From the NCBI RefSeq assembly GCF_019679475.1, contig NZ_JAIEZP010000001.1:1364001-1428000 (forward strand): a DNA stretch of 64,000 bases, in the 5' to 3' direction. Every line of letters begins with the position of its first letter. Within the stretch, counting starts at the first letter, position 1. The position numbers and the translations under genes were made by a program. The notes below the pieces were generated by a model. That model was not told the DNA's origin, searched no databases, and worked only from the letters and a program-made list of their open reading frames with translations. Source of the stretch: Hyphomonas sediminis. Its GTDB lineage: Bacteria; Pseudomonadota; Alphaproteobacteria; Caulobacterales; Hyphomonadaceae. Shown here piece after piece: positions 26,610 to 35,817 of this stretch.

Positions 26610-27221
26610 ATGCGTAGCGTTTTTGTCTGTGTATCCCTAGGCCTTCTGGCGGGATGCGCAACTGTTTCAGTCGTGCCGGGTGAAACGACGGTTGAGGCCG
26701 CGTTAACCAAGAGCCAGTCTGAGCTGCGCAAGTCTTCTGACGCTTACTGTGATCGCCTCGCCGAGAAAGGCTGGGCCGAAGCAGACAAGGGACTCGCAGG
26801 CTTTGCCGACCTACTTATCCGCGGGCGGAGTGCTTTAAATGAGGCGCCAGCTTATGCGTCGGACATTGGGGCGGCCACGCGCGCGCCCGTTCTCGTCCTC
26901 GCCAAAATTTCCGCTGACAGCGAAGCGGCTCGCATGGGACTGGACGGTGTCACCGATGAGGCGCGCGAAGTTCTCAAGAATGCGAAGGGCGGCGCTTCCA
27001 ACCGAAACGATGTGATTGCTTATGAGCGTGCACTCGTCCGTGCACAGATGGCGCATCGCAATTTCCGGGATGCGCTGGAGATGGTCTCCACCCGGGCCGA
27101 CATGGACGTCAGCCCTGTGCGCGCCGACCTGATGAAGTTTTCCGATTCGATTGATGAAGCTCGCCGCGTCGCGGATCGTCTGGCCGAGCGTTACACTGGC
27201 GATTATGACGCCGCATCCTGA
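26610..27221 (+). CDS. hypothetical helical lipoprotein
   Basis: 203 residues. The signal peptide MRSVFVCVSLGLLAGC has lipobox LAGC. The mature protein is predicted almost wholly alpha-helical (VEAALTKSQSELRKSSDAYC, RALVRAQMAHRNFRDALEMV, DSIDEARRVADRLAERYTGD). The family is not recognised. AGTGTT/AACACT (26562-26567 and 26571-26576) forms a small dyad 34 nt upstream of the start. The 3' end overlaps the convergent DUF423 gene by 19 nt. Confidence 0.78.
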   Translation: MRSVFVCVSLGLLAGCATVSVVPGETTVEAALTKSQSELRKSSDAYCDRLAEKGWAEADKGLAGFADLLIRGRSALNEAPAYASDIGAATRAPVLVLAKISADSEAARMGLDGVTDEAREVLKNAKGGASNRNDVIAYERALVRAQMAHRNFRDALEMVSTRADMDVSPVRADLMKFSDSIDEARRVADRLAERYTGDYDAAS

Positions 27222-27586
27222 GTGGGCAGCGGGCGGCTGAGGCCGCTCAGCCCGATGAATATCCAACCTGACAGCATCGAGATGCCGCCGAGTGGCGTAA
27301 CGGCGCCCAGCCATCGCGGTGCGCCAAGCGCCATGGCGTAAAGTGTCGCCGCAAAGATCACCGCGCCGACCACAATGAGCCATCCACCGATGACAAGTTT
27401 GCCGCCGCGCGTCGCCAATCCAGCCGCTAGCGCAACGCCGGCATGGGTAAGTCCGTAGAGGGTTGCCGTATGCCACCACTCCAGTCCTTCGTCCGTGAGC
27501 CTGCCGTCCAGGGCGTGAGCGCCAAAGGCACCTAAGGCAACGGAAAGAAAGCCGATCAGCGCGGCTGCGGTCACAAGACGGTTCAT
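27203..27586 (-). CDS. DUF423 family inner-membrane protein
   Basis: 127 residues from ATG 27586 (MNRLVTAAALIGFLSVALGA). Four predicted membrane helices; the N-terminal GFLSVALGAFGAHALDGRLT and WWHTATLYGLTHAGVALAAG, plus WLGAVTPLGGISMLSGWIFI, are the DUF423 (YgdD-like) signatures. Function is unknown for the family. It starts 16 nt after the thioesterase gene on the same strand and is likely co-transcribed. Confidence 0.88.
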   Translation of the reverse strand: MNRLVTAAALIGFLSVALGAFGAHALDGRLTDEGLEWWHTATLYGLTHAGVALAAGLATRGGKLVIGGWLIVVGAVIFAATLYAMALGAPRWLGAVTPLGGISMLSGWIFIGLSGLSRPLPTQDAAS

Positions 27587-27601
27587 GGCCAACCTTTGCA
27601 A

Positions 27602-28018
27602 TCACCCCTTTCGGGGCAGGGCATAGGTTACGATAGCGTGGCTTGAGGGTTTGTCTGCGTGCTCAATGCGCACATCCACTTCGATGATCGCGAGGGCCTG
27701 GCCCATCTTCATGATAGTGCCTTCTGCGATCACGACATTGCCGATGCAGGGGCGCAGGAAGTTGATGTTCAGGTTGCTGGTCACCGTCATCGGCTCCAGC
27801 CCTGTCAGCGTCATGATCGCCATATAGGCGGCCGTGTCGCATAGGCTCATTTGGGTAGGGCCCGAAATGTAGCCGCCGGGCCGAAGGTGGGTTTCGTCGG
27901 CTTCCAGCCGGATTACGGCGCGGCCCGGCTCCATCACCATGACCCGGTTCTGATGGCCGCGCCCCGGAAACGCCCTGGCCAGAAATGCATTTGCCTCTTC
28001 AGCGGTGAATTTTGTCAT
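27602..28018 (-). CDS. PaaI-like hotdog thioesterase
   Basis: 138 residues from ATG 28018, preceded by GGGAGGGCAGG. The hotdog core reads HLRPGGYISGPTQMSLCDTA, AYMAIMTLTGLEPMTVTSNL and NINFLRPCIGNVVIAEGTIM. The expected fold is a dimer or tetramer of hotdog domains hydrolysing acyl-CoA. Divergent from the 370-aa gene at 28123; followed by DUF423 on the same strand. Confidence 0.86.
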   Translation of the reverse strand: MTKFTAEEANAFLARAFPGRGHQNRVMVMEPGRAVIRLEADETHLRPGGYISGPTQMSLCDTAAYMAIMTLTGLEPMTVTSNLNINFLRPCIGNVVIAEGTIMKMGQALAIIEVDVRIEHADKPSSHAIVTYALPRKG

Positions 28019-28122
28019 CCTGCCCTCCCGTCGCGGCACCGCTTGATCCGCACGGTTCGCCGGGCAAACCTAGCAGCAGAGACCCGCCCGCCAAGAGGTC
28101 ACCCCAAGGAAGGAGACGCCCT

Positions 28123-29235
28123 ATGCTGACAGCCGGAGACGAATACCCCATCCACCAGACGCCTGAGCCGATCGCGTTTTCGGGATCGGACCGCAATTTC
28201 TACGACCGCTATTTTTTCAATGGTTACAGCGATGACGGGAAAACCTTCTTCGCCGCGGCCATGGGCGTCTATCCGCATCTCAATATCATTGATGGCGCCG
28301 TCTCGGTCTGGCGGGAAGGCAAGCAGTCTTCGATCTTCCTGTCGCGCCCGCTCAATATGGAGAGGATGGATACGTTCGTCGGCCCGCTTTCGGTGACGGT
28401 GCTTGAGCCGCTTAAGCGCATCAGGCTGAAGCTTGAGGAAACGGATGGAATTGCGCTGGATGTCGAGTTTACCGGCCGTGCTTTTCCGATAGAGGAACCG
28501 CGTTTCACCCGGCGCATCGGTCCGCGCATGATGATGGACCTTACCCGGATGACGCAGAATGGCCGCTGGGCTGGCAAGTTGCGGATCGACGGAAAGGAAT
28601 TTCCTGTTGACCCGAAAAGCTGGTCGGGGACGCGCGACCGTTCCTGGGGGGTGCGCCCCATTGGCGCGCCGGACGCGCAGCCGTCCATCCCGCCGGTGCC
28701 GCCGCAATTCTACTGGATCTGGGCGCCGACCAATTTCCCGAACGCCTCGCTTTTCTATCATGTGAACCATGATGAACATGGCGACGCCTGGAACACACGC
28801 ACTTCGATTAGCCCTGATGGCGCGCCGCAGGGCGCAGGTATTCACCTCGGCGACGTGAATATGGATGTTCGATATGCCAAGGGCACCCGCCGCATGGCCT
28901 CAGCTACGCTTTCGGCAATGGACCCGTCTGGCCGTCAGCACACGGTGGATTTCGAGCCCATGGGCACTTTCCTAATGAAGGGCATTGGTTACGGGCACTC
29001 GAAGTATCGGCATGGCGTTTTCCAAGGGGACCAGCTGATGAAGGCGCGCGAAGACTACGATACAACCAGCGCTGCTTGGAGCGAGCTTGAAAATCTGCAC
29101 ATCCAGGAAATCGTTCGGGCGACCCATAAGGGGCCGGATGGCCTGGGAGCTGTGGGCTTTGGCGCCTATGAGCAGCTGTTCCTTGGCAAGCACGCACCCA
29201 GCGGCTTCAAGGATATTCTCGATGGCGCCGCTTGA
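28123..29235 (+). CDS. conserved hypothetical protein, possibly AttH/CrtC (lipocalin-like) fold
   Basis: 370 residues from ATG 28123 (AAGGAGACGCCCT upstream). No signal peptide or membrane helix. The sequence is rich in beta-strands (FFAAAMGVYPHLNIIDGAVS, LDVEFTGRAFPIEEPRFTRR) and has WSGTRDRSWGVRPIG, which resembles the R-D-x-S-W-G turn of the AttH / carotenoid 1,2-hydratase two-lipocalin family. That resemblance is the only clue and is tentative. A role on a lipid or terpenoid substrate would suit the neighbouring thioesterase. Confidence 0.75.
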   Translation: MLTAGDEYPIHQTPEPIAFSGSDRNFYDRYFFNGYSDDGKTFFAAAMGVYPHLNIIDGAVSVWREGKQSSIFLSRPLNMERMDTFVGPLSVTVLEPLKRIRLKLEETDGIALDVEFTGRAFPIEEPRFTRRIGPRMMMDLTRMTQNGRWAGKLRIDGKEFPVDPKSWSGTRDRSWGVRPIGAPDAQPSIPPVPPQFYWIWAPTNFPNASLFYHVNHDEHGDAWNTRTSISPDGAPQGAGIHLGDVNMDVRYAKGTRRMASATLSAMDPSGRQHTVDFEPMGTFLMKGIGYGHSKYRHGVFQGDQLMKAREDYDTTSAAWSELENLHIQEIVRATHKGPDGLGAVGFGAYEQLFLGKHAPSGFKDILDGAA

Positions 29236-29250
29236 TTGGCCGAGCGCTGA

Positions 29251-29868
29251 TTAGCTTGCGATGACCGGGGCCGGGGCGGGCAGCCTCGGCCCGATTGCTT
29301 CGCGGAGGTCGCGAAGGGCTTCGGCCGACACCATTGCATCCAGCTTCTCGGCGGCGATGATCGGATTGATCTCAAAGGTGACGACCAGGCCGTCGCGGCC
29401 CGTTGCGTGGCCGCCCATCGAAAGGAACAGGTTTCGGGCGGCGCTGTTCTCCGCCAGCGTTTCGGCAACAAAATGCGTGATGCCGGCGGCAAGGGCATCA
29501 TGAACGACGGCGGCCATCAGGAGGCGCGCGAGGCCCTTGCCGTGATGCTTGTCCAGAACGCCCATAGCCAAATCGGCAACTTCGCCTTCACCGCGGCGCA
29601 TGGCACGGACCACGCCCATTAGCGGAGCGCCCGGGCCATCAAGGTCGAGAGCCCCCCAAGCGATGTGATGATAGCCATCTACATCGACCAGCCGGTCGAT
29701 CACCGCGTCCGGCACTGTTTTGGCGCCCGTGAAGAAGCGCAGGTAGCGGGAATGGTCGGAAAATCCCGATATAAGCTGGACTTCGCGCGCGCGGTCCCGC
29801 GGCCCGATGGGGCGGAGGTAAACAGCATCCCCTGTTTTGAGGTGCGTCGAGAAGCCTTGTTTGCTCAT
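29251..29868 (-). CDS. GNAT family N-acetyltransferase
   Basis: 205 residues from ATG 29868 (MSKQGFSTHLKTGDAVYLRP). The acetyl-CoA site is visible as VADLAMGVLDKHHGKGLARL (H-G-K-G-L) followed by LLMAAVVHDALAAGITHFVA and AENSAARNLFLSMGG. This resembles the GNAT domain fused to acetyl-CoA synthetases (Pat-like) in YLRPIGPRDRAREVQLISGF. Protein-lysine acetylation is possible, but the acceptor is unknown. Converges with the 370-aa gene 15 nt away. Confidence 0.88.
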   Translation of the reverse strand: MSKQGFSTHLKTGDAVYLRPIGPRDRAREVQLISGFSDHSRYLRFFTGAKTVPDAVIDRLVDVDGYHHIAWGALDLDGPGAPLMGVVRAMRRGEGEVADLAMGVLDKHHGKGLARLLMAAVVHDALAAGITHFVAETLAENSAARNLFLSMGGHATGRDGLVVTFEINPIIAAEKLDAMVSAEALRDLREAIGPRLPAPAPVIAS

Positions 29869-29985
29869 GGTGCCAATTTGTGCACTGCACAACGGCAAGA
29901 AAAGGGCGGAAACCACGTATGTGGCGATATGGCTGCATTGCGAAAATGGGGTGCCTTTTGCGACGCAGCACGCTAAAGCCCGGCC

Positions 29986-31884
29986 ATGCTAGAGATCAGG
30001 AACCTCGATTACCGGGTAGAAGCCCGCCCGCTGTTTGATTCCGCGTCCGCGCGGATCTCAGCCGGCTGGAAAGTTGGCCTCATCGGCCGCAATGGCACGG
30101 GCAAGTCGACGCTGTTGCGTTTGATCCGCGAGGAGATTGCCGCGCCAGCGAAAGACAGCCCCATTCGTTTGCAACAGGGCGCCCGGCTCGGCTGGGTGGC
30201 GCAGGAGGTGGCGCCGAGCGATCAGACGATTCTGGACGTGGTTCTGGAGGCGGATGCCGAGCGCCATGCGCTGATGCTGGAATCCGAAACGGCGACAGAT
30301 CCGGACCGGATTGGCGACATTCATGCCCGCCTGCTGGACATTGACGCCTGGACCGCTGAATCCCGGGCGGCAGAGATCCTGATGGGCCTCGGCTTTACAC
30401 ATGCAGATCTGTCGCGCGCGACGCGGGAGTTCTCTGGTGGCTGGCGCATGCGCGCCGCCATCGCAGGCGCCCTGTTTGCCCAACCAGACCTGCTCTTGCT
30501 GGACGAGCCGACCAACTATCTCGACCTAGAGGGCGCCGCTTGGTTGGAAGGCTATCTGCGCCGGTATCCCAACACGGTGCTGATCGTCAGCCACGACCGC
30601 GAGATGCTCAATCGCTCGGTGACGCATACGATGGCGCTGGAGCATCGCAAGCTCGCTGTGACGCCGGGCGGTTATGACGACTGGTTGAAGCTGCGTGCGG
30701 CGAAACTCGCCCAGCTCGAAAGCCAGAAGGCAAAGCAGGACAAGGACCGCGCGCACCTGCAGTCCTTCGTTGACCGGTTCCGCGCCAAGGCATCGAAAGC
30801 CCGTCAGGCCCAGTCCCGCATCAAGATGCTGGAAAAGATGCAGGAAATTTCCATTCCGCTGGAAGAGCGCACGGCGCCCTTCAATTTTCCGGCCTCTGAG
30901 ACCGTGCTTGCGCCGCCGCTGCTCGAAATTGAAGACGCGGATATGGGATATGGTCCGCAGGCGGTCATTCTGCGCGGTGTGCGCCTGCGCATCGATCCCG
31001 ATGACCGCGTCGCCATTATCGGCACGAACGGGCAGGGTAAGACGACGCTGGTCAAATCCATCGCGGAACGTCTGCCGCTGATGGCGGGTAAGCGCCGGAT
31101 GCCGAAGAAGGTTGAGATCGGATACTTCTCCCAGGACCAGCTCGACGAGCTGACCATTGGGGATACTGTTCTCGAACACGTCATGCGGGCGCTTCCGGCG
31201 GATACGCCTGTCGCCAAGCAGCGGTCCGTGGCCGCACAACTCGGCTTCTCTCATGAGAAGGTTGAAACCAAGGTCGAAAAGCTTTCAGGCGGCGAGAAGG
31301 TTCGCCTGATCCTCGGCCTCATAGGCCTGCAGAAGCCGCAGATCCTGATCCTCGACGAGCCGACATCTCACTTGGACATCGACAGCCGGGAAGCGCTGAT
31401 CTACGCGCTGAACGACTTCGCTGGCGCCGTTTTGCTGATCACTCACGATGTGTATCTTGCGGAGGCAACAGCTGATCAACTGTGGCTGGTGAAGAGTGGG
31501 AAGGTTGCGCCCTATGACGGCGACCTTGCCGACTACCGCGTGTTGGTCATGAGTTCGGACCGTGAGAAAGCAGCGCCTGCCAAGGCGGCTGTCGTCGAAG
31601 AAGCCCCGGCAGACAAGGCCGAGCAGCGCCGCCGCGCGTCACAGGCCCGCGAGTCGGCTGCGCCACTGAAGAAGAAGGCCGACGCAGCCGAAAAGACGTT
31701 TGAAAAAGCAAACGCGCGGATCAAGGCGATTGATACCGAGCTTTCAAAGTCCGGCTTGTCTCCGCAGAAGATCACGGAGCTGTCGGTGGAGCGTGGCAAG
31801 CTGGAAAGCGAAGCGGTGAAGGCGGAAGAAGCCTGGCTTGTGGCGCTTGAGGAATACGAAAGCGCTGTTGCGGCGGCGAGCTGA
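29986..31884 (+). CDS. ABC-F family ATPase (Uup-like)
   Basis: 632 residues with two ABC domains and no membrane segment. Domain 1 has Walker A GRNGTGKST (near 36), signature FSGGW and Walker B LLLLDEPTNYLD. Domain 2 has GTNGQGKTT (near 347), LSGGEKVRL and LILDEPTSHLD. Between them is the basic P-site tRNA-interaction linker (DKDRAHLQSFVDRFRAKASK, ARQAQSRIKMLEKM). A C-terminal coiled coil (about 540-630, EKTFEKANARIKAIDTELSK) is the Uup-type DNA/ribosome binding tail. It acts on ribosomes or in recombination-related processes. Confidence 0.93.
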   Translation: MLEIRNLDYRVEARPLFDSASARISAGWKVGLIGRNGTGKSTLLRLIREEIAAPAKDSPIRLQQGARLGWVAQEVAPSDQTILDVVLEADAERHALMLESETATDPDRIGDIHARLLDIDAWTAESRAAEILMGLGFTHADLSRATREFSGGWRMRAAIAGALFAQPDLLLLDEPTNYLDLEGAAWLEGYLRRYPNTVLIVSHDREMLNRSVTHTMALEHRKLAVTPGGYDDWLKLRAAKLAQLESQKAKQDKDRAHLQSFVDRFRAKASKARQAQSRIKMLEKMQEISIPLEERTAPFNFPASETVLAPPLLEIEDADMGYGPQAVILRGVRLRIDPDDRVAIIGTNGQGKTTLVKSIAERLPLMAGKRRMPKKVEIGYFSQDQLDELTIGDTVLEHVMRALPADTPVAKQRSVAAQLGFSHEKVETKVEKLSGGEKVRLILGLIGLQKPQILILDEPTSHLDIDSREALIYALNDFAGAVLLITHDVYLAEATADQLWLVKSGKVAPYDGDLADYRVLVMSSDREKAAPAKAAVVEEAPADKAEQRRRASQARESAAPLKKKADAAEKTFEKANARIKAIDTELSKSGLSPQKITELSVERGKLESEAVKAEEAWLVALEEYESAVAAAS

Positions 31885-31886
31885 GG

Positions 31887-32870
31887 TTAGCCCCACAGCA
31901 GCCGGCCGGGCGGCGAAACAAAACCGTCCGCATACGCCAATCCATTTTCGATGTCGCTTGCCAGCCAGATGGGGCCGTCGAGATCGGCCGCGTCCGCCAG
32001 TTGAGCAAGTAGCATTGCCGGTGCCATCGACAGCGAACCGGCGACCATGCACCCCACCATAACGCCCATGCCAGACGCCCGCGCCGCGCGCACCATTGCT
32101 AGGGCTTCGGTGAAACCGCCGGCCTTGTCGAGCTTGACGTTGACGGCGTCGTACATTCTGGCGAGCGTTTGAATATCCGCGCTGGTGTGTGCGCTTTCAT
32201 CTGCACAAATGGCAACCGCGCCTGCTCGCTTGAGCAGCCCGTCATCTTTACCGGCAGGGAAGGGCTGTTCGATCAGTACGACGCCTTGCCTGGCAGCCGC
32301 CTTCATCAAGGCGGGCAGGTCAGCCGGGCCCAGGCCTTCATTGGCGTCCGCGATGAGGCGCGCATCAGGGCGCGCAGTATGCACTGCCTTGAGGCGTTCG
32401 ATGTCTTCTGCGCTGCCGAGCTTCAGTTTGAGTAATTTGGCCGTGGTGGCTTTTGCAGCGGCGGCCATCGCGTCGGGCGTGTCGAGGCTTATGGTGACGG
32501 CAGTCTCGATCGGGGCGGGTGCCGGCAGGCCGGCGCGTTGCCAGACTGGCGTGCCGGATTGCTTGGCTTCCAGGTCCCATAGCGCGCAATCAACCGCGCA
32601 GCGGGCGCCGCCCGGCTTCATGAGCGTTTGCAAAGCTGGCAGGTCAATACCTGTTTCGATCATGTGACGCGCCGTTTCGATCTCGGCGATGACACTTTCG
32701 ACTGTTTCGCCATACCGGCCATATGGAACGCTTTCGCCCCGCCCGGTGTGTTCTCCATCGGAAAGCGACACACGCACAGTCTCGGCACTGGTCTTTGCGC
32801 CGCGCGAAATGGCGAACGAAGCCTTCAGCGGAGACGAGATATGAGCGATTTCAAGCCGTAAATGACTCAT
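31887..32870 (-). CDS. dipeptide epimerase, enolase superfamily
   Basis: 327 residues. Active-site elements of the muconate-lactonizing subgroup are seen: KLKLG (Lys near 150), metal ligands in RLIADANEG (Asp), VLIEQPFPAG (Glu) and ICADESAHT (Asp), and the second base in NVKLDKAGGFTEAL (Lys near 252). The C-terminal GCMVAGSLSMAPAM is typical of L-Ala-D/L-Glu epimerases involved in recycling murein peptides. The dipeptide specificity is inferred. Converges with the ABC-F gene 2 nt away. Confidence 0.88.
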   Translation of the reverse strand: MSHLRLEIAHISSPLKASFAISRGAKTSAETVRVSLSDGEHTGRGESVPYGRYGETVESVIAEIETARHMIETGIDLPALQTLMKPGGARCAVDCALWDLEAKQSGTPVWQRAGLPAPAPIETAVTISLDTPDAMAAAAKATTAKLLKLKLGSAEDIERLKAVHTARPDARLIADANEGLGPADLPALMKAAARQGVVLIEQPFPAGKDDGLLKRAGAVAICADESAHTSADIQTLARMYDAVNVKLDKAGGFTEALAMVRAARASGMGVMVGCMVAGSLSMAPAMLLAQLADAADLDGPIWLASDIENGLAYADGFVSPPGRLLWG

Positions 32871-32958
32871 GAGTTAATCCTGAGAGACGAATTGTCTTGG
32901 TTTGGCACAGACCGTCCTTAAGCATGTTTTGGTAATAAGGTCAGTCTGGACCAGACGA

Positions 32959-34086
32959 ATGCTGAACTTTACCGCCCCTGACTTCGCGCTTGAAGAGAGC
33001 GACGAAGGCCGCGTCCTCCGCCTCAGCGGAGACTGGACGGTCGCGACCATTAACCAGCTCGATGCCCGCCTGCATGCGGTGCCTGCCGCCGGTTTGGACG
33101 CTGTTGATGTATCCGGCCTTGGCTTGCTCGATACCTCCGGCGCCTATCTTATCGACCGCACCTGGCGCGAGAAGGGCGTAGATTGGCCGCCGCGACTTGT
33201 CGGGCGACATGCCTCCGCTGCGAGCCTTCTGGAACAGGTCCACAAATATTCCGAGCCTGCGCCTACCGCGCCACCGCCGGAGACGGGCCTGATAGCGCTG
33301 CTGGAACGCACGGGAAAAGGGAGCGTGGACTTCTATAAAGAAGCCCGCGCAAGCCTCGCTTTCCTCGGTGAAACCGTCGTCACCATTGGCCGCCTGATAA
33401 CTCAGCCTTGGAAGCTACGCTGGACCTCGATTGTGTCGGTCATGGAGGAAGCTGGCCTGAACGCGATGCCCATCATCGCGTTCCTCTCATTCTTCGTCGG
33501 CATGGTTGTCGCCTTCATTGGCGCAACGACGCTGAGGGATTTTGACCTAGAGATCTATACGATCGAACTGATCGGCTTTTCGATGTTGCGGGAGTTCGGT
33601 GTGGTGCTCACCGGCATCGTGCTGGCGGGCCGAACGAACTCGTCCTTCACTGCGCAGATCGGCACCATGAAGATGCGTCAGGAGATCGACGCGATGCAGA
33701 CGCTCGGCCTCAAGCCGATGGACGTGCTTGTGGCGCCGCGCGTGCTGGCGATGCTGGTCATGACGCCGATCCTCACCTTCGTCGCCACGATTGCAGGCGT
33801 CGCCGGCGGCATTACGGTTGCCTGGGGCGCATTGGATATCAACCCTGCGGTCTTCCTGGAGCGGATGCGGAACTCGGTTCCGATTGACCAGTTCTGGGTC
33901 GGCATGTCGAAGTCTCCGGTTTTCGGGATGGTCGTCGCGCTTATTGCCTGCCGGCAAGGGCTTCAGGTCGGCGGTAGTGTCCAGTCGCTCGGCAAGGCGA
34001 CGACAACTTCTGTTGTGCAGGCGATTTTTGCAGTGATTGTTCTCGATGCGCTGTTTGCCATCTTTTACATGGAGATGGGCATATGA
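32959..34086 (+). CDS. mlaE: MlaE-type lipid ABC permease with N-terminal STAS domain
   Basis: 375 residues from ATG 32959. Residues 1-100 form a STAS-like domain (VLRLSGDWTVATINQLDARL, LDAVDVSGLGLLDTSGAYLI), equivalent to E. coli MlaB. The rest is the MlaE/DUF140 permease: MPIIAFLSFFVGMVVAFIGA, EFGVVLTGIVLAGRTNSSFT, AQIGTMKMRQEIDAMQTLGL. It is the inner-membrane core of a phospholipid transporter. It lacks a clear ribosome site and a 13-bp palindrome GTCTGGACCAGAC (32944-32956) sits 2 nt before the start codon. First gene of a four-gene operon; overlaps mlaF by 4 nt. Confidence 0.93.
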   Translation: MLNFTAPDFALEESDEGRVLRLSGDWTVATINQLDARLHAVPAAGLDAVDVSGLGLLDTSGAYLIDRTWREKGVDWPPRLVGRHASAASLLEQVHKYSEPAPTAPPPETGLIALLERTGKGSVDFYKEARASLAFLGETVVTIGRLITQPWKLRWTSIVSVMEEAGLNAMPIIAFLSFFVGMVVAFIGATTLRDFDLEIYTIELIGFSMLREFGVVLTGIVLAGRTNSSFTAQIGTMKMRQEIDAMQTLGLKPMDVLVAPRVLAMLVMTPILTFVATIAGVAGGITVAWGALDINPAVFLERMRNSVPIDQFWVGMSKSPVFGMVVALIACRQGLQVGGSVQSLGKATTTSVVQAIFAVIVLDALFAIFYMEMGI

Positions 34087-34850
34087 GTAGCGAGCCCGTC
34101 ATCCGCATTCGCGACTTGAAGGTCGCCTACGGGCGGAATGTCATTCTCGATCACTTCAGCCTGGATATTCCGAAAGGCGAAGTGATCGGCATCATCGGCC
34201 CGTCCGGCGGCGGCAAGTCGGTTACGCTGCGCGCCGTTGTGGGGCTGAAGGAACCGGCATCTGGTACGGTGGAAGTATTTGGCGAACAGCTCGATACGCT
34301 GAGCAGCGACGAGCGCGCAGCCATTGAGCGCCGCTGGGGCATCATGTTTCAGGACGGCGCGCTTTTCTCGAACCTGACAGTTCGGGAAAATGTGATGGTG
34401 CCGATGCGCGAACATACGGATCTCAATCCAGACCTTCGCCGCGCCCTCGCGGACATGAAAATCCAGATGGCAGGGCTGGCGCCGAGCGCAGGTGACAAAT
34501 ACCCGTCCGACCTTTCTGGCGGTATGCGGAAACGGGCGGCGCTTGCGCGCGCCCTCGCGCTTGATCCGGAGCTGCTCTTTCTCGATGAGCCAACGGCGGG
34601 CCTCGACCCGATCACCGCGGCGGCCTTCGACAAGCTTATCCGCGACCTTCAACAGGCCCTGGGTCTGACAGTCTTTCTTGTCACGCATGACCTCGACACG
34701 CTGCACGCGGTTTGCGACCGCATTGCCGTGATCGGAGAGAAGCGCGTGCTCACCGTCGGGACGATCGAGGAGCTTCGGCGCTACGATCATCCCTGGATTC
34801 AGGAATACTTTGGCGGACCGCGCGGGCGCGCGGCAGCCGCTGGGCATTAG
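34083..34850 (+). CDS. mlaF: MlaF-type lipid ABC transporter ATPase
   Basis: 255 residues. Walker A is GPSGGGKSV (near 39), the signature LSGGMRKRAALARAL is the MlaF form (near 145), Walker B is LLFLDEPTAGLDPITAAAFD and the H-loop VTHDLDTLHAVCDR. It powers the MlaE permease. The start overlaps the permease stop by 4 nt and mlaD begins 13 nt after its stop. Confidence 0.95.
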   Translation: MSSEPVIRIRDLKVAYGRNVILDHFSLDIPKGEVIGIIGPSGGGKSVTLRAVVGLKEPASGTVEVFGEQLDTLSSDERAAIERRWGIMFQDGALFSNLTVRENVMVPMREHTDLNPDLRRALADMKIQMAGLAPSAGDKYPSDLSGGMRKRAALARALALDPELLFLDEPTAGLDPITAAAFDKLIRDLQQALGLTVFLVTHDLDTLHAVCDRIAVIGEKRVLTVGTIEELRRYDHPWIQEYFGGPRGRAAAAGH

Positions 34851-34863
34851 GAGGGTTCAGACC

Positions 34864-35817
34864 ATGGAAACCCGGGCAAACTACGCGCTGATCGGCGGCC
34901 TTGTCATACTGGCGGCGGCGCTGCTGGCAGGCTTTGTGCTCTGGCTGGGGCAATCGGAGTTCCAGCGCGACTACAAGGCCTACGACATCGTATTCGATGG
35001 GCCGGTGTCACTGGAGGAAGGATCGGCGGTCCGCTATATCGGCATCAAGGTCGGGGAGGTGGCCACTGTGCGGGTCGACCGCGCCGATCCGTCGAAGGTC
35101 CGGGCACGGATCCGGGTTTCCCGAGAAGCGCCCATCCGCGAGGATTCCAGCGCGTCGATCCAGCTTGCCGGGATCACAGGGACGACCTTTATTCAAATCA
35201 GCGCTGGCACAGGCCGCGCGCTTGAGGCCCGCCCCGGCGAACCGGTGCCGGTTATCCGCTCTGAACGCACGCTCGTCGACCAGATCGTTGCGGGCGGCGC
35301 ACAGGCCCTTGGCCGCGCCAACCTGACATTCGACAACGTCAACAAGATGCTGACGGATGAGAACATCGCGTCCGTCAACGCGACGCTGAAGAATATCGAG
35401 ATTGCTACTGGCAAGCTCGCTGCCGATGGGGGCCTGATCGACAAGGCATCAGTCGCCGTGGATGATGTTTCGCGCGCCGCTGTCGCATTCGAAAAAGCCT
35501 CTGCCGACCTTGGCGCGTTCAGCGACTCTGCCAATACGAATCTGACGGCAGCCGCCGAAGATCTAAAAATTCTCGTCGCGGATCTGCGCACGGTTGCCCA
35601 ATCTGCCAGCGGCACGCTCGACCGAAGCGCCGAGGCGGTTCAGGCAGCGACCTCGATCATTGAAGGCCCCGCAACGGAAACCTTCCAGAATGCCGGCCTT
35701 GCGAGCAAGGAGCTGCGCATCACCCTCAATCGGTTTGACCGATTGCTGAGGGAGATTGAGACCAATCCCCAATCCCTGCTTGTTGGCGAAGCCGTACCTT
35801 ATGAGGAGAAACGCTGA
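34864..35817 (+). CDS. mlaD: MlaD-type MCE domain protein
   Basis: 317 residues from ATG 34864, chosen because METRANYALIGGLVILAAAL is the MlaD start and GGAGGG precedes it. One membrane helix (about 9-29) is followed by the MCE domain (DIVFDGPVSLEEGSAVRYIG, IKVGEVATVRVD, IQLAGITGTTFIQISAGTG). The remaining 190 residues are alpha-helical with repeated heptads (IASVNATLKNIEIATGKLAA, FSDSANTNLTAAAEDLKILV), longer than E. coli MlaD and typical of LetB/PqiB-related or alphaproteobacterial MCE proteins. It is the periplasmic lipid-binding ring. Its stop overlaps the lipoprotein start by 1 nt. Confidence 0.93.
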   Translation: METRANYALIGGLVILAAALLAGFVLWLGQSEFQRDYKAYDIVFDGPVSLEEGSAVRYIGIKVGEVATVRVDRADPSKVRARIRVSREAPIREDSSASIQLAGITGTTFIQISAGTGRALEARPGEPVPVIRSERTLVDQIVAGGAQALGRANLTFDNVNKMLTDENIASVNATLKNIEIATGKLAADGGLIDKASVAVDDVSRAAVAFEKASADLGAFSDSANTNLTAAAEDLKILVADLRTVAQSASGTLDRSAEAVQAATSIIEGPATETFQNAGLASKELRITLNRFDRLLREIETNPQSLLVGEAVPYEEKR

